Shown here piece after piece: positions 35,091 to 45,759 of a DNA stretch of 64,000 nt (positions within the stretch are counted from its first letter, which is position 1; each line of letters begins with the position of its first letter). Below the pieces are notes generated by a model that saw only the letters and a list, made by a program, of their open reading frames with translations, made no database searches and was not told the DNA's origin. The stretch comes from Lolium rigidum. Lineage: Eukaryota; Streptophyta; Magnoliopsida; Poales; Poaceae. Both the position numbers and the translations under genes were made by a program. Location of the stretch: positions 277,160,330 through 277,224,329 of the forward strand of contig NC_061510.1 in the NCBI RefSeq assembly GCF_022539505.1, read 5' to 3'.

Positions 35091-37674
35091 TATACACTTT
35101 CGCGCCTAGCCGAAAGGCGTTAAAGAAAAGCGCTTATGGGAGACAACCCATGTTTTTACTATAGTATTTTTATTTTATATTTGAGTCTTGGAAGTTGTTT
35201 ACTACTGTAGCAACCTCTCCTTATCTTAGTTTTATGTTTTGTTGTGCCAAGTAAAGTCTTTGATAGTAAAGTGAATACTAGATTTGGATTACTGCGCAGA
35301 AACAGATTTCTTTGCTGTCATGAATATGGGTCTAATTCTCTGTAGGTAACTCAGAAAATTAAGCCAATTTACGTGAGTGATCCTCAGATATGTACGCAAC
35401 TTTCATTCAATTTGGGCATTTTCATTTGAGCAAGTCTGGTGCCTCAATAAAATCCATCTTTACGGACTGTTCTGTTTTGACAGATTCTGCCTTTTATTTC
35501 GCATTGCCTCTTTTGCTATGTTGGATGAATTTCTTTGATCCATTAATGTCCAGTAGCTTTATGCAATGTCCAGAAGTGTTAAGAATGATTGTGTCACCTC
35601 TAACATGTTAATTTTTATTGTCCACTAACCCTCTAATGAGTTGTTTCGAGTTTGGTGTGGAGGAATTTTTCAAGGATCAAGAGAGGAGTATGATACAATA
35701 TGATCAAGGAGAGTGAAAGCTCTAAGCTTGGGGATGCCCCGGTGGTTCACCCCTGCATATTTTAAGAAGACTCAAGCGTCTAAGCTTGGGGATGCCCAAG
35801 GCATCCCCTTCTTCATCGACAACATTATCGGGTTCCTCCCCCGAAACTATATTTTTATTCCGTCACATCTTATGTGCTTTGCTTGGAGCGTCGGTTTGTT
35901 TTTGTTTTTGTTTTGTTTGAATAAAATGGATCCTAGCATTCACTGTATGGGAGAGAGACACGCTCCGCTGTAGCATATGGATAAATATGTCCTTAGGCTT
36001 TGCTCATAGTGTTCATGGCGAAGTTTCTTCTTCGTTAAATTGTTATATGGTTGGAATTGGATAATGCTACATGTAGTAATTCTAAAATGTCTTGGATAAT
36101 TTGATACTTGGCACTTGTTGTGCTCATGTTTAAGCTCTTGCATCATATACTTTGTACCCATTAATGAAGAAACACTTAGAGCTTGCTAATTTGGTTTGCA
36201 TATTTGGTTTCTCTAGAGTCTAGATAATATCTAGTATTGAGTTTTGAACAACAAGGAAGACGGTGTAGAGTCTTATAATGTTTACAATATGTCTTTTACG
36301 TGAGTTTTGCTGCACCGTTCATCCTTGTGTTTGTTTCAAATAACCTTGCTAGCCTAAACCTTGTATCGAGAGGGAATACTTCTCATGCATCCAAAATCCT
36401 TGAGCCAACCACTATGCCATTTGTGTCCACCATACCTACCTACTACATGGTATTTCTCCGCCATTCCAAAGTAAATTGCTTGAGTGCTACCTTTAAAATT
36501 CCATCATTCACCTTTGCAATATATAGCTCATGGGACAAATAGCTTAAAAACTATTATGGTATTGTATATGTACTTATGCACTTTATCTCTTATTAAGTTG
36601 CTTGTTGTGCGATAACCATGTTTTCTGGGACGCCATCAACTATTCTTTGTTGAATATCATGTGAGTTGCTATGCATGTCCGTCTTGTCTGAAGTAAGAGA
36701 GATCTACCACCTTAATGGTTGGAGCATACATATTGTTAGAGAAGAACATTGGGCCGCTAACTAAAGCCATGATTCATGGTGGAAGTTTCAGTTTTGGACA
36801 TATATCCTCAATCTCATATGAGAATAATAATTGTTGCCACATGCTTATGCATTAAAGAGGAGTCCATTATCTGTTGTCCATGTTGTCCCGGTATGGATGT
36901 CTAAGTTGAGAATAATCAAAAGCGAGAAATCCAAAATGCGAGCTTTCTCCTTAGACCTTTGTACGAGCGGCATGGAGGTACCCCATTGTGACACTTGGTT
37001 AAAACATGTGTATTGCGATGATCCGGTAGTCCAAGCTAATTAGGACAAGGTGCGGGCACTATTAGTATACTATGCATGAGGCTTGCAACTTGTAGGATAT
37101 AATTTACATAACTCATATGCTTTATTACTACCGTTGACAAAATTGTTTCATGTTTTCAAAATAAAAGCTCTAGCACAAATATAGCAATCGATGCTTTCCT
37201 CTTTGAAGGACCATTCTTTTTACTTTTATGTTGAGTCAGTTCACCTATCTCTCTCCACCTCAAGAAGCAAACACTTGTGTGAACCGTGCATTGATTCCTA
37301 CATACTTGCATATTGCACTTGTTATATTACTCTATGTTGACAATTATCCATGAGATATACATGTTACAAGTTGAAAGCAACCGCTGAAACTTAATCTTCC
37401 TTTGTGTTGCTTCAATACCTTTACTTTGATTTATTGCTTTATGAGTTAACTCTTATGCAAGACTTATTGATGCTTGTCTTGAAGTACTATTCATGAAAAG
37501 TCTTTGCTTTATGATTCACTTGTTTACTCATGTCATTACCATTGTTTTGATCGCTGCATTCATTACATATGTTTACAAATAGTATGATCAAGGTTATGAT
37601 GGCATGTCACTTCAGAAATTATCTTTGTTATCGTTTTACCTGCTCGGGACGAGCAGAACTAAGCTTGGGGATGC
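35091..37674 (+). repeat. Element F non-coding 3' domain with polypurine tract
   Basis: No gene is supported. It starts with the conserved GGCGTTAAAGAAAAGCGC and GGGAGACAACCCATG sequence just after gag. Motif copies AAGCTTGGGGATGCC lie at 35724-35738 and 35782-35796; the second begins a hairpin (35788-35808, 9-bp stem). The true polypurine tract is 37661-37674, directly before the LTR. Confidence 0.82.
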
Positions 37675-39265
37675 TGATACGTCTCCAACGTATCGATAAT
37701 TTCTTTTGTTCCATGCCACATTATTGATGATATCTACATGTTTTATGCACACTTTATGTCATATTCGTGCATTTTCTGGAACTAACCTATGAACAAGATG
37801 CCGAAGAGCAAGTTGCTATTTTCTGCTGTTTTTGGTTTCAGAAATCCTAGAAACGAAATATTCTCGGAATTGGACGAAATCAACGCCCAGGGTCCTATTT
37901 TGCCACGAAGCTTCCAGAAGACCGAAGGAGAGTCGAAGTGGGGCCACGAGGTGGTGACACACCAGGGCGGCGCGGCCCAGGCCCTGGCCGCGCCGGCCTG
38001 TGGTGTGGGCCCCTCGTGCCGCCTCTTTACCTGCCCTTCCGCCTACAAATAGCCTCCGTCGCGAAACCCCCAGTACCGAGAGCCCCGATACGGAAAACCT
38101 TACTGAGACGCCGCCGCCGCCAATCCCATCTCGGGGGATTCTGGAGATCTCCTCCGGCACCCTGCCGGAGAGGGGATTCATCTCCCGGAGGACTCTTCAC
38201 CGCCATGGTCGCCTCCGGAGTGATGAGTGAGTAGTTCACCCCTGGACTATGGGTCCATAGCAGTAGCTAGATGGTTGTCTTCTCCTCATTGTGCTTCATT
38301 GTTGGATCTTGTGAGCTGCCTAACATGATCAAGATCATCTATCTGTAATGCTATATGTTGTGTTTGTCGGGATCCGATGGATAGAGAATACTATGTTATG
38401 TTAATTATCAAGTTATTACCTATGTGTTGTTTAAGATCTTGCATGCTCTCCGTTATTAGTAGAGGCTCTGGCCAAGTTTTCGCTATTAACTCCAAGAGGG
38501 AGTATTTATGCTCGATAGTGGGTTCATGTCTCCGTGAATCTGGAGGAGTGACAAGAACCTCTAAGGTTATGGATGTGATGTTGCCACTAGGGATAAAACA
38601 TTGATGCTATGTCCGAGGATGTAGTTATTGATTACATTACGCGCAATACTTAATGCAATTGTCTGTTGTTAGCAACTTAATACTGGAGGGGGTTCGGACG
38701 ATAACCTGAAGGTGGACTTTTTAGGCATAGATGCATGCTGGATGGCGGTCTATGTACTTTGTCGTAATGCCCAATTAAATCTCACTATATTTATCATGAC
38801 ATGTATGTGCATTGTTATGCCCTCTCTATTTGTCAATTGCCCGACTGTAATTTGTTCACCGAACATGCTTTTATCTTATGGGAGAGACACCTCTAGTGAA
38901 CTGTGGACCCCGGTCCATTCTTTTATACTGAAATACAAATCTGCTGCAATACTTGTTTTTTACTGTTCTTGCAAACAATCATCTTCCACACAATACGGTT
39001 AATCCTTTGTTACAGCAAGCCGGTGAGATTGACAACCTCACTGTTTCGTTGGGGCAAAGTACTTTGGTCGTGTTGTGCAGGTTCCACGTTGGCGCGGAAT
39101 CTCGGTGTTGCGCCGCACTACATCCCGCCGCCATCAACCTTCAACGTGCTTCTTGACTCCTACTGGTTCGATTAAACCTTGGTTTCTTACTGAGGGAAAC
39201 TTGCCGCTGTGCGCATCACACCTTCCTCTTGGGGTTCCCAACGGACGTGTCAACTACACGCATCA
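37675..39265 (+). repeat. Element F 3' LTR
   Basis: The 1591-bp partner of 31205-32793. Most differences between the pair fall at CTG/CAG positions, for example CTGG at 39165 against CTCGG at 32693. Confidence 0.94.
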
Positions 39266-39270
39266 ATGAA

Positions 39271-40116
39271 CCCACTATCGAGCATAAATACTCCCTCTTG
39301 GAGTTAAGAGCAAAAACTTGGCCAGAGCCTCTAATAATAACGGAGAGCATGCAAGATCATAAACAACGCATAGGTAATAGATTGATAATCAAAATAACAT
39401 AGTATTCTCTATCCATCGGATCCCGACAAACACAACATATAGAATTACAGATAGATGATCTTGATCATGTTAGGCAGCTCACAAGATCCGACAATGAAGC
39501 ACATGAGGAGAAGACAACCATCTAGCTACTGCTATGGACCCATAGTCCAGGGGTGAACTACTCACTCATCACTCCGGAGGTGACCATGGCGGTGAAGAGT
39601 CCTCCGGGAGATGATTCCCCTCTCCGGCAGGGTGCCGGAGGTGATCTCCGTAATCCCCCGAGATGGGATTGGCGGCGGCGGCGTCTTAGTAAGGTTTTCC
39701 GTATCGTGGCTCTCGGTACTGGGGGTTTCGCGACGAAGGCTTTAAGTAGTCGGAAGGGCAACGCGGGGGGCCACACGAGGGTCCCACACGCCAGGGCCGC
39801 GCGGCCAGGACCTGGGCCGCGCCGCCCTGCTGTGGCGGCGCCTCGTGGCCCCACTTACTTTCCCCCTCGGTCTTCTGGAAGCTTCGTGCAAAAATAGGAC
39901 CTGGGCGTTGATTTCGTCCAATTCCGAGAATATTTCTTTACTAGGATTTCTGAAACCAAAAACAGCAGAAAACATCAACTGGCTCTTCGGCATCTCGTTA
40001 ATAGGTTAGTGCCGGAAAATGCATAAATACGACATATAATGTGTATAAAACATGTAGATATCATCAATAATGTGGCATGGAACATAAGAAATTATCGATA
40101 CGTCTGAGACGTATCA
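39271..40116 (-). repeat. Element E LTR, part 2
   Basis: This continues the LTR interrupted at 31204; removing F and one ATGAA restores the uninterrupted LTR order seen in siblings. It ends GACGTATCA, followed by the polypurine tract of E. Confidence 0.88.
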
Positions 40117-42168
40117 GCATCCCCAAGCTTAGTTTCTGCTCGTCCCGAGCGGGGTAAACGATAACAAAGATAATTTCTGGAGTGACATGCCATCATAACC
40201 TTGATCATACTATTGTAAACATATGTAATGAATGCAGCGATCAAAACAATGGTAATGACATGAGTAAACAAATGAATCATAAAGGAATGACTTTTCATGA
40301 ATAGCACTTCAAGACAAGCATCAATAAGTCTTGCATAAGAGTTAACTCATAAAGCAATAAATCAAAGTAAAGGTATTGAAGCAACACAAAGGAAGATTAA
40401 GTTTCAGCGGTTGCTTTCAACTTGTAACATGTGTATCTCATGGATAATTGTCAACATAGAGTAATATAACAAGTGCAATATGCAAGTATGTAGGAATCAA
40501 TGCACAGTTCACACAAGTGTTTGCTTCTTGAGGTGGAGAGAGATAGGTGAACTGACTCAACATAAAAGTAAAAGAAAGGTCCTTCGCAGAGGAAAAGCAT
40601 CGATTGCTATATTTGTGCTAGAGCTTTTATTTTGAAAACAAGAAACAATTTTGTCAACGGGAGTAATAAAGCATATGTATTATGTAAATTATATCTTACA
40701 AGTTGCAAGCCTCATGCATAGTATACTAATAGTGCCCGCACCTTGTCCTAATTAGCTTGGACTACCGGATCATCGCAATACACATGTTTTAACCAAGTGT
40801 CACAAAGGGGTACCTCCATGCCGCCTGTACAAAGGTCTAAGGAGAAAGCTCGCATTTTGGATTTCTCGTTTTTGATTATTCTCAACTTAGACATCCATAC
40901 CGGGACAACATGGACAACAGATAATGGACTCCTCTTTAATGCATAAGCATGTAGCAACAATTAGTGTTCTCATATGAGATTGAGGATATATGTCCAAAAC
41001 TGAAACTTCCACCATGATTCATGGCTTTAGTTAGCGGCCCAATGTTCTTCTCTAACAATATGCATGCTCTAACCATTAAAGTGGTAGATCTCTCTTACTT
41101 CGGACAAGACGGACATGCATAGCAACTCACATGATATTCAACAAAGGGTAGTTGATGGCGTCCCAGAAACATGGTTATCGCACAACAAGCAACTTAATAA
41201 GAGATAAAGTGCATAAATACATATTCAATACCACAATAGTTTTTAAGCTATTTGTCCCATGAGCTATATATTGTAAAGGTAAAGAATGGAAATTTTAAAG
41301 GTAGAACTCAAGCAATTTACTTTGGAATGGCGGAGAAATACCATGTAGTAGGTAGATATGGTGGACACAAATGGCATAGTGGTTGGCTCAAGGATTTTGG
41401 ATGCATGAGAAGTATTCCCTCTAGATACAAGGTTTAGGCTAGCAAGGTTATTTGAAACAAACACAAGGATGAACCGGTGCAGCAAAACTCACATAAAAGA
41501 CATATTATAAACATTATAAGACTCTACACCGTCTTCCTTGTTGTTCAAAACTCAATACTAGAAATTATCTAGACTTTAGAGAGACCAAATATGAAAACCA
41601 AATTAGCAAGCTCTAGGTGTTTCTTCATTAATGGGTGCAAAGTATATGATGCAAGAGCTTAAACATGAGCACAAAAATTGCCAAGTATCAAATTATTCAA
41701 GACATTTTAGAATTACTACATGTAGCATTTCCCGATTCCAACCATATAACAATTTAACGAAGAAGATTCAACCTTCGCCATGAATACTATGAGTAAAGCC
41801 TAAGGACATATTTGTCCATATGCAACAGCGGAGCGTGTCTCTCTCCCACACAATGAATGCTAGGATCCATTTTATTCAAACAAAACAAAAACAAAAACAA
41901 ACCGACGCTCCAAGCAAAGTACATAAGATGTGATGGAATAAAAATATAGTTTCAGGGGAGGACCCTGATAATGTTGTCGATGAAGAAGGGGATGCCTTGG
42001 GCATCCCCAAGCTTAGACGCTTGAGTCTTCTTAGAATATGCAGGGGTGAACCACCGGGGCATCCCCAAGCTTAGAGCTTTCACTCTCCTTGATCATATTG
42101 TATCATCCTCCTCTCTTGATCCTTGAAAACTTCCTCCACACCGGACTCGAAACAACTCATTAGAGGGT
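40117..42168 (-). repeat. Element E non-coding 3' domain, truncated by the gap
   Basis: It has the same order of blocks as element A 2509-4560. Internal copies of the polypurine motif lie at 42000-42014 and 42058-42072. It stops at the N run, before the gag end would be reached. Confidence 0.82.
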
Positions 42169-42268
42169 NNNNNNNNNNNNNNNNNNNNNNNNNNNNNNNN
42201 NNNNNNNNNNNNNNNNNNNNNNNNNNNNNNNNNNNNNNNNNNNNNNNNNNNNNNNNNNNNNNNNNNNN
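42169..42268. other. Assembly gap of 100 N
   Basis: Exactly one hundred unknown bases, the usual placeholder for a gap of unknown length. The element on the left (E) and that on the right (G, inside I) both lack their other halves, so the true distance must be many kilobases or the join is wrong. Confidence 0.98.
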
Positions 42269-42832
42269 CTCAAATTTGTATAGTTGGTTTTGATTTCACC
42301 AAGGCATGATCATATGAGTTTCAAAATACTCATAGTTAATTTTATTCAAATGGTTTGGACTATAATTCGTAATGTAAATAGATTTAGTTTTATGATATTC
42401 CATATACTTAATAAGTTATGATTTAAATAAGAATGTGTGGCTTTTATGCACTTTAGACCCTGTGGTTAACCTTATTTGGTAATAAGTTTAGAAGTGAATT
42501 ACATTACACACAAAGGCAGTTGCTAACTTTTAAGTGTTAATAAGTTAGGGTTTGATTCTTAAAGAATGTGTTGTTGCAAAGCTAATTCCATTTGATCTAA
42601 TCCATAGATCAAATCATCTCTACCCCAAAATAAGGTTTTAGCAAAGATCACAGTGAAGTTTATAGCGCTTGACTTGATGATCTACTTCAATTCCAAGCAA
42701 GTCAAGTGAAACTTCGATGATCGTGGTAAGTTTTATTTGAAAGCGCGAAAATTCCCGGATTTTCTATGCATGAATGCAATGCACACTTTGGTGTTCTCTC
42801 ATTTTATAGCCTCTAAACCTCGGGTTATTACA
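42269..42832 (-). repeat. Element G LTR, left copy (terminal part only)
   Basis: It matches 51625-52187 almost base for base and ends TTATTACA (TGTAATAACCC on the minus strand). The rest of this copy is lost in the gap. Confidence 0.88.
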
Positions 42833-42848
42833 GCCTCTCCCCTTAAAC
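42833..42848 (-). other. Element G polypurine tract
   Basis: The minus strand reads TTTAAGGGGAGAGGC immediately before the LTR start TGTAATAAC, as expected for the primer of plus-strand synthesis. Confidence 0.8.
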
Positions 42849-45741
42849 CGAACTTCGTCCCGAAGTTCAAACGCTCTCATGTTTCGAATGTTGAAATGTC
42901 TTGAACAGATCACCATCCTTCAACTCCATGGTGATCTACATTAGATATAATTGAATATATCCCTAGTCTAGATCCTTCCTGGAGTCTTCTGAGGTCTGGC
43001 ACTGATACTTTCTTCAATTCTATGATTTCTTCCAACACTCTAAGCTTATAGGCTTACTCTCCAAAGATTCTTGGATTAGGACATCTTATTGAGTTAATGG
43101 ACTTTACTAATGGCTATGGTGATATCTCCCTATTTAGGTACTCAAAGCTTGGTTCTACCAGCTGCGGTAATCCAGCTGCGATGTAATATGGCACTATGAT
43201 GTACCAGCTGCGATGTCCAAACCTAATTCTAAAGGATTTGTTTAAAGTAAGGTATTGTTTTCCCTTACTACCATAACGAAAGTAATGGTACTTGGTAAGG
43301 TATTTATAATAGGCATGGTCCTGGTGGTTTTAGTCCTACGAATGGATTAGACTCATTTAGTCCATCCAATCATGGCTTCTAGTTTATACTAGTTATCTTC
43401 CCTTTGGTTTCTTTAGGTTCCATGAAAGGAATCTTTCTAATAGTCTTATGTTTTAGTATGGTCAAAGTCCTTTGTATAGTATCTTTTTAGGCTTTGATTA
43501 TCCTCCGATAACTTCTTCATCCAACTTCATTATCTTGGACTTCCTTGAGTTCTCTTGGTTTTGAGTAATTTCAATTACCCACTCAAGTTAAGGTCTAACC
43601 CTTACTTCCTCGAGATATGAACCTCGGCTTCTGGTCTGACAACCTCCTGAGAGTACTATTATATGGATACTTCCACCAATCTTATGAAAATAAGATCGGA
43701 CTTCCTCTTAGTTCAGACCTTTTTCCTTGTCTTTCATACTCCAAATCATATTTTCATACTTCTCCTTCAACCTTCCTCTCCCCCTTGGAGTTTACTAATG
43801 ATCTTCAAACTTCCTTTCTTCTAATCATTAAACTCCAAGGTTAGAAGTTTAGTCTTGGTCTAACTTGTAGTTTGTACTTTTCTAGAGTCTCACAAAGAAT
43901 TCTTTGTGGTATATCCACTCAGTTTTGGGTATCCATTATGAATCCTTCAATTAAATATTTACCAGCTACGGGATACCAGCTGTGGAATACTAGCTGCGGA
44001 ATCCCCCTTTCTTTTAGGTAAAGAAATGTTCAGGTTGTGGCTATCTTGTACCAGCTGTAGCTTATTGGATACCAGCTGTGGCTATGTTGTGGTTGTCAAT
44101 ATCTACCTACCAGCTGTGGCTACTTACATAGCTTTAGTTAAGATATACCTCACTTTACATCCTTTCTCTTCATGGTTATTCTATATCAGCTGCGGTCTTA
44201 TTATACCAGCTGCGACTTCACTTGTCTATTTTCCTTCTTCTAAGGTTTGTTTTGCAAGAAACCACTTGTTGATACTATGAAAATAGTATTGTAAGTGACT
44301 TCACTTGCATTCCCTTCTTCTATAATGAATACGGCTCTACTTCTACTGCTCCATATTCACTATTTTTCTCACTTTTATGGTACTTCCATGTTGAAGTACA
44401 CCTTGGTTAAGGATAAAAGTGAGTTTGATTGGTCCTTCCATCAGATTGTTGTGGTTACTTCCCACAATTTTACTTGCTTCTACAAGTGAACCTTCATCTT
44501 GTCTTCCAAAATCTTCAGAATTCGTCACTTCCTCACACGAATACCTTTACCCTCTAGACCTATAACATTAAGTAAGAGCTTGATATTGCAACATGCATTT
44601 GCATATCAAAGTCAAACTTCATGTATGGATCTAGTCAATCAATGAAAATCCAATAAAATCCAAGAAGATTCAGCTTTGTGCTTATAATACACATCCTTAT
44701 ATGCCTGAATAAAATATTTGGGTAAGACATCCCTAAACATCAGGTTCAGATGTGTAGTATATAACACCACATAAGATAGGTTTTGGTCGTGATACTTAGC
44801 ACGAATACGTGAATTTCTACTATTTGTCTCAACATTTATCTCAATTGCACATTTGCAATGAGACAACTTGAAACAAAATGGCCTGGGATAGTTGGAGTTA
44901 ACCTAGTTTTCTTTGGAAGTACTAACAAAATAGTATACCATATATATGTGCGATTGAGGACTACTTCCTATAATACAATTAGTTCTAACATGAATACTCT
45001 AAACACATGATTGTTTAGAATATACCACCTATAACTCTAGGATTTCTCTATGTGATATGCTCTAAATAAGCCTTCTTTAAATTAAGGACTATGGTTCTAA
45101 CATACTTGGTACAGCTTATTAGGATTTTAAGGCCTAAGCTTTCGAACTATTCCTTAAATCCTACTCCTTATCCTCCTTTTGCTATCATACTTATGATGGT
45201 CTACTCCATCACATCATGACTCTCAAGTGAATCATATATGATTACCAACTCTACCATGAAAAGTAGACTTATATACTCCTATCACTCTTCCTTACCTCCT
45301 ATGATTGACTCATCATAGGCCTATACTACCTTACATAACTTATCTCCTTTAGTTATCATCAGGTATTTGACATTTTAAATGACTCCTACATAACCATAAC
45401 TAGCATTGGTATACTTCTTCCAATAGGATATCTTCCTTATGGTTGTATCCTCTCTTTGGACTACCATGTGTTGTATACCAACTGTGGTCTTCTACCACCA
45501 ATTATCTTAAGCTCCAATGGTGTTCTAGTTATTTGGAATGAAGCAAGATAACTAACTAACTTTACTTAAGAAAGATAGATAAGAAAAATTGACTCAAGTG
45601 TGTCAGGGTTATTCTCAAGTGAATACCCATCTCAAGTCAAAAGAATAGTTGGTTTAGCATAGTTGGCTTAACTAAGATAGTTCCTATAGACACTACCAAA
45701 CCTATAGGTCTCCTTTAAAGGGTTTTAATCCTAGGGTCAAA
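42849..45741 (-). other. Element G non-coding interior
   Basis: About 2.9 kb without a credible gene on either strand; the few frames of 60-84 codons lack motifs. It contains about eleven dispersed CCAGCTGCGG/CCAGCTGTGG-like copies (43160-43215 and 43965-44220). No gag or pol motif was seen, in keeping with a large retrotransposon derivative. Confidence 0.7.
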
Positions 45742-45747
45742 GCATTT

Positions 45748-45759
45748 GCTCTGATACCA
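45748..45759 (-). other. Element G primer binding site (initiator tRNA-Met)
   Basis: The minus strand reads TGGTATCAGAGC, complementary to the 3' end of plant initiator tRNA-Met. It is two bases from the LTR that begins TGTGATGACCC at 45762. Confidence 0.88.

Larger units (their letters stand above)
31205..39265 (+). mobile_element. Element F: complete non-autonomous Athila-like retrotransposon
   Basis: 8061 bp on the plus strand with two near-identical LTRs (31205-32793, 37675-39265), primer site, gag plus protease-like frame, 2.6 kb non-coding 3' domain and polypurine tract. Perfect target copies ATGAA flank it (31200-31204, 39266-39270). It is inserted in an LTR of its own subtype (element E), in opposite orientation. 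The high LTR similarity suggests a recent insertion. No pol genes are present. Confidence 0.95.
30455..42168 (-). mobile_element. Element E: Athila-like retrotransposon, cut by the assembly gap
   Basis: A minus-strand element inserted in the second LTR of D after GCGTC (30450-30454). Its left LTR (30455-31204 and 39271-40116, about 1.6 kb) is split by the full-length element F. The polypurine tract (40117-40130) and 2 kb of the shared non-coding 3' domain follow, up to the N gap. Its gag and second LTR are not visible. The LTR at 52700 is a different subtype and lacks the GCGTC copy, so it is not the partner. Confidence 0.85.

Noticed and set aside
43160..44220. Repeated motif as a CRISPR array
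   Set aside because: Units are about 12 bases, irregularly spaced and imperfect, in a plant retroelement.
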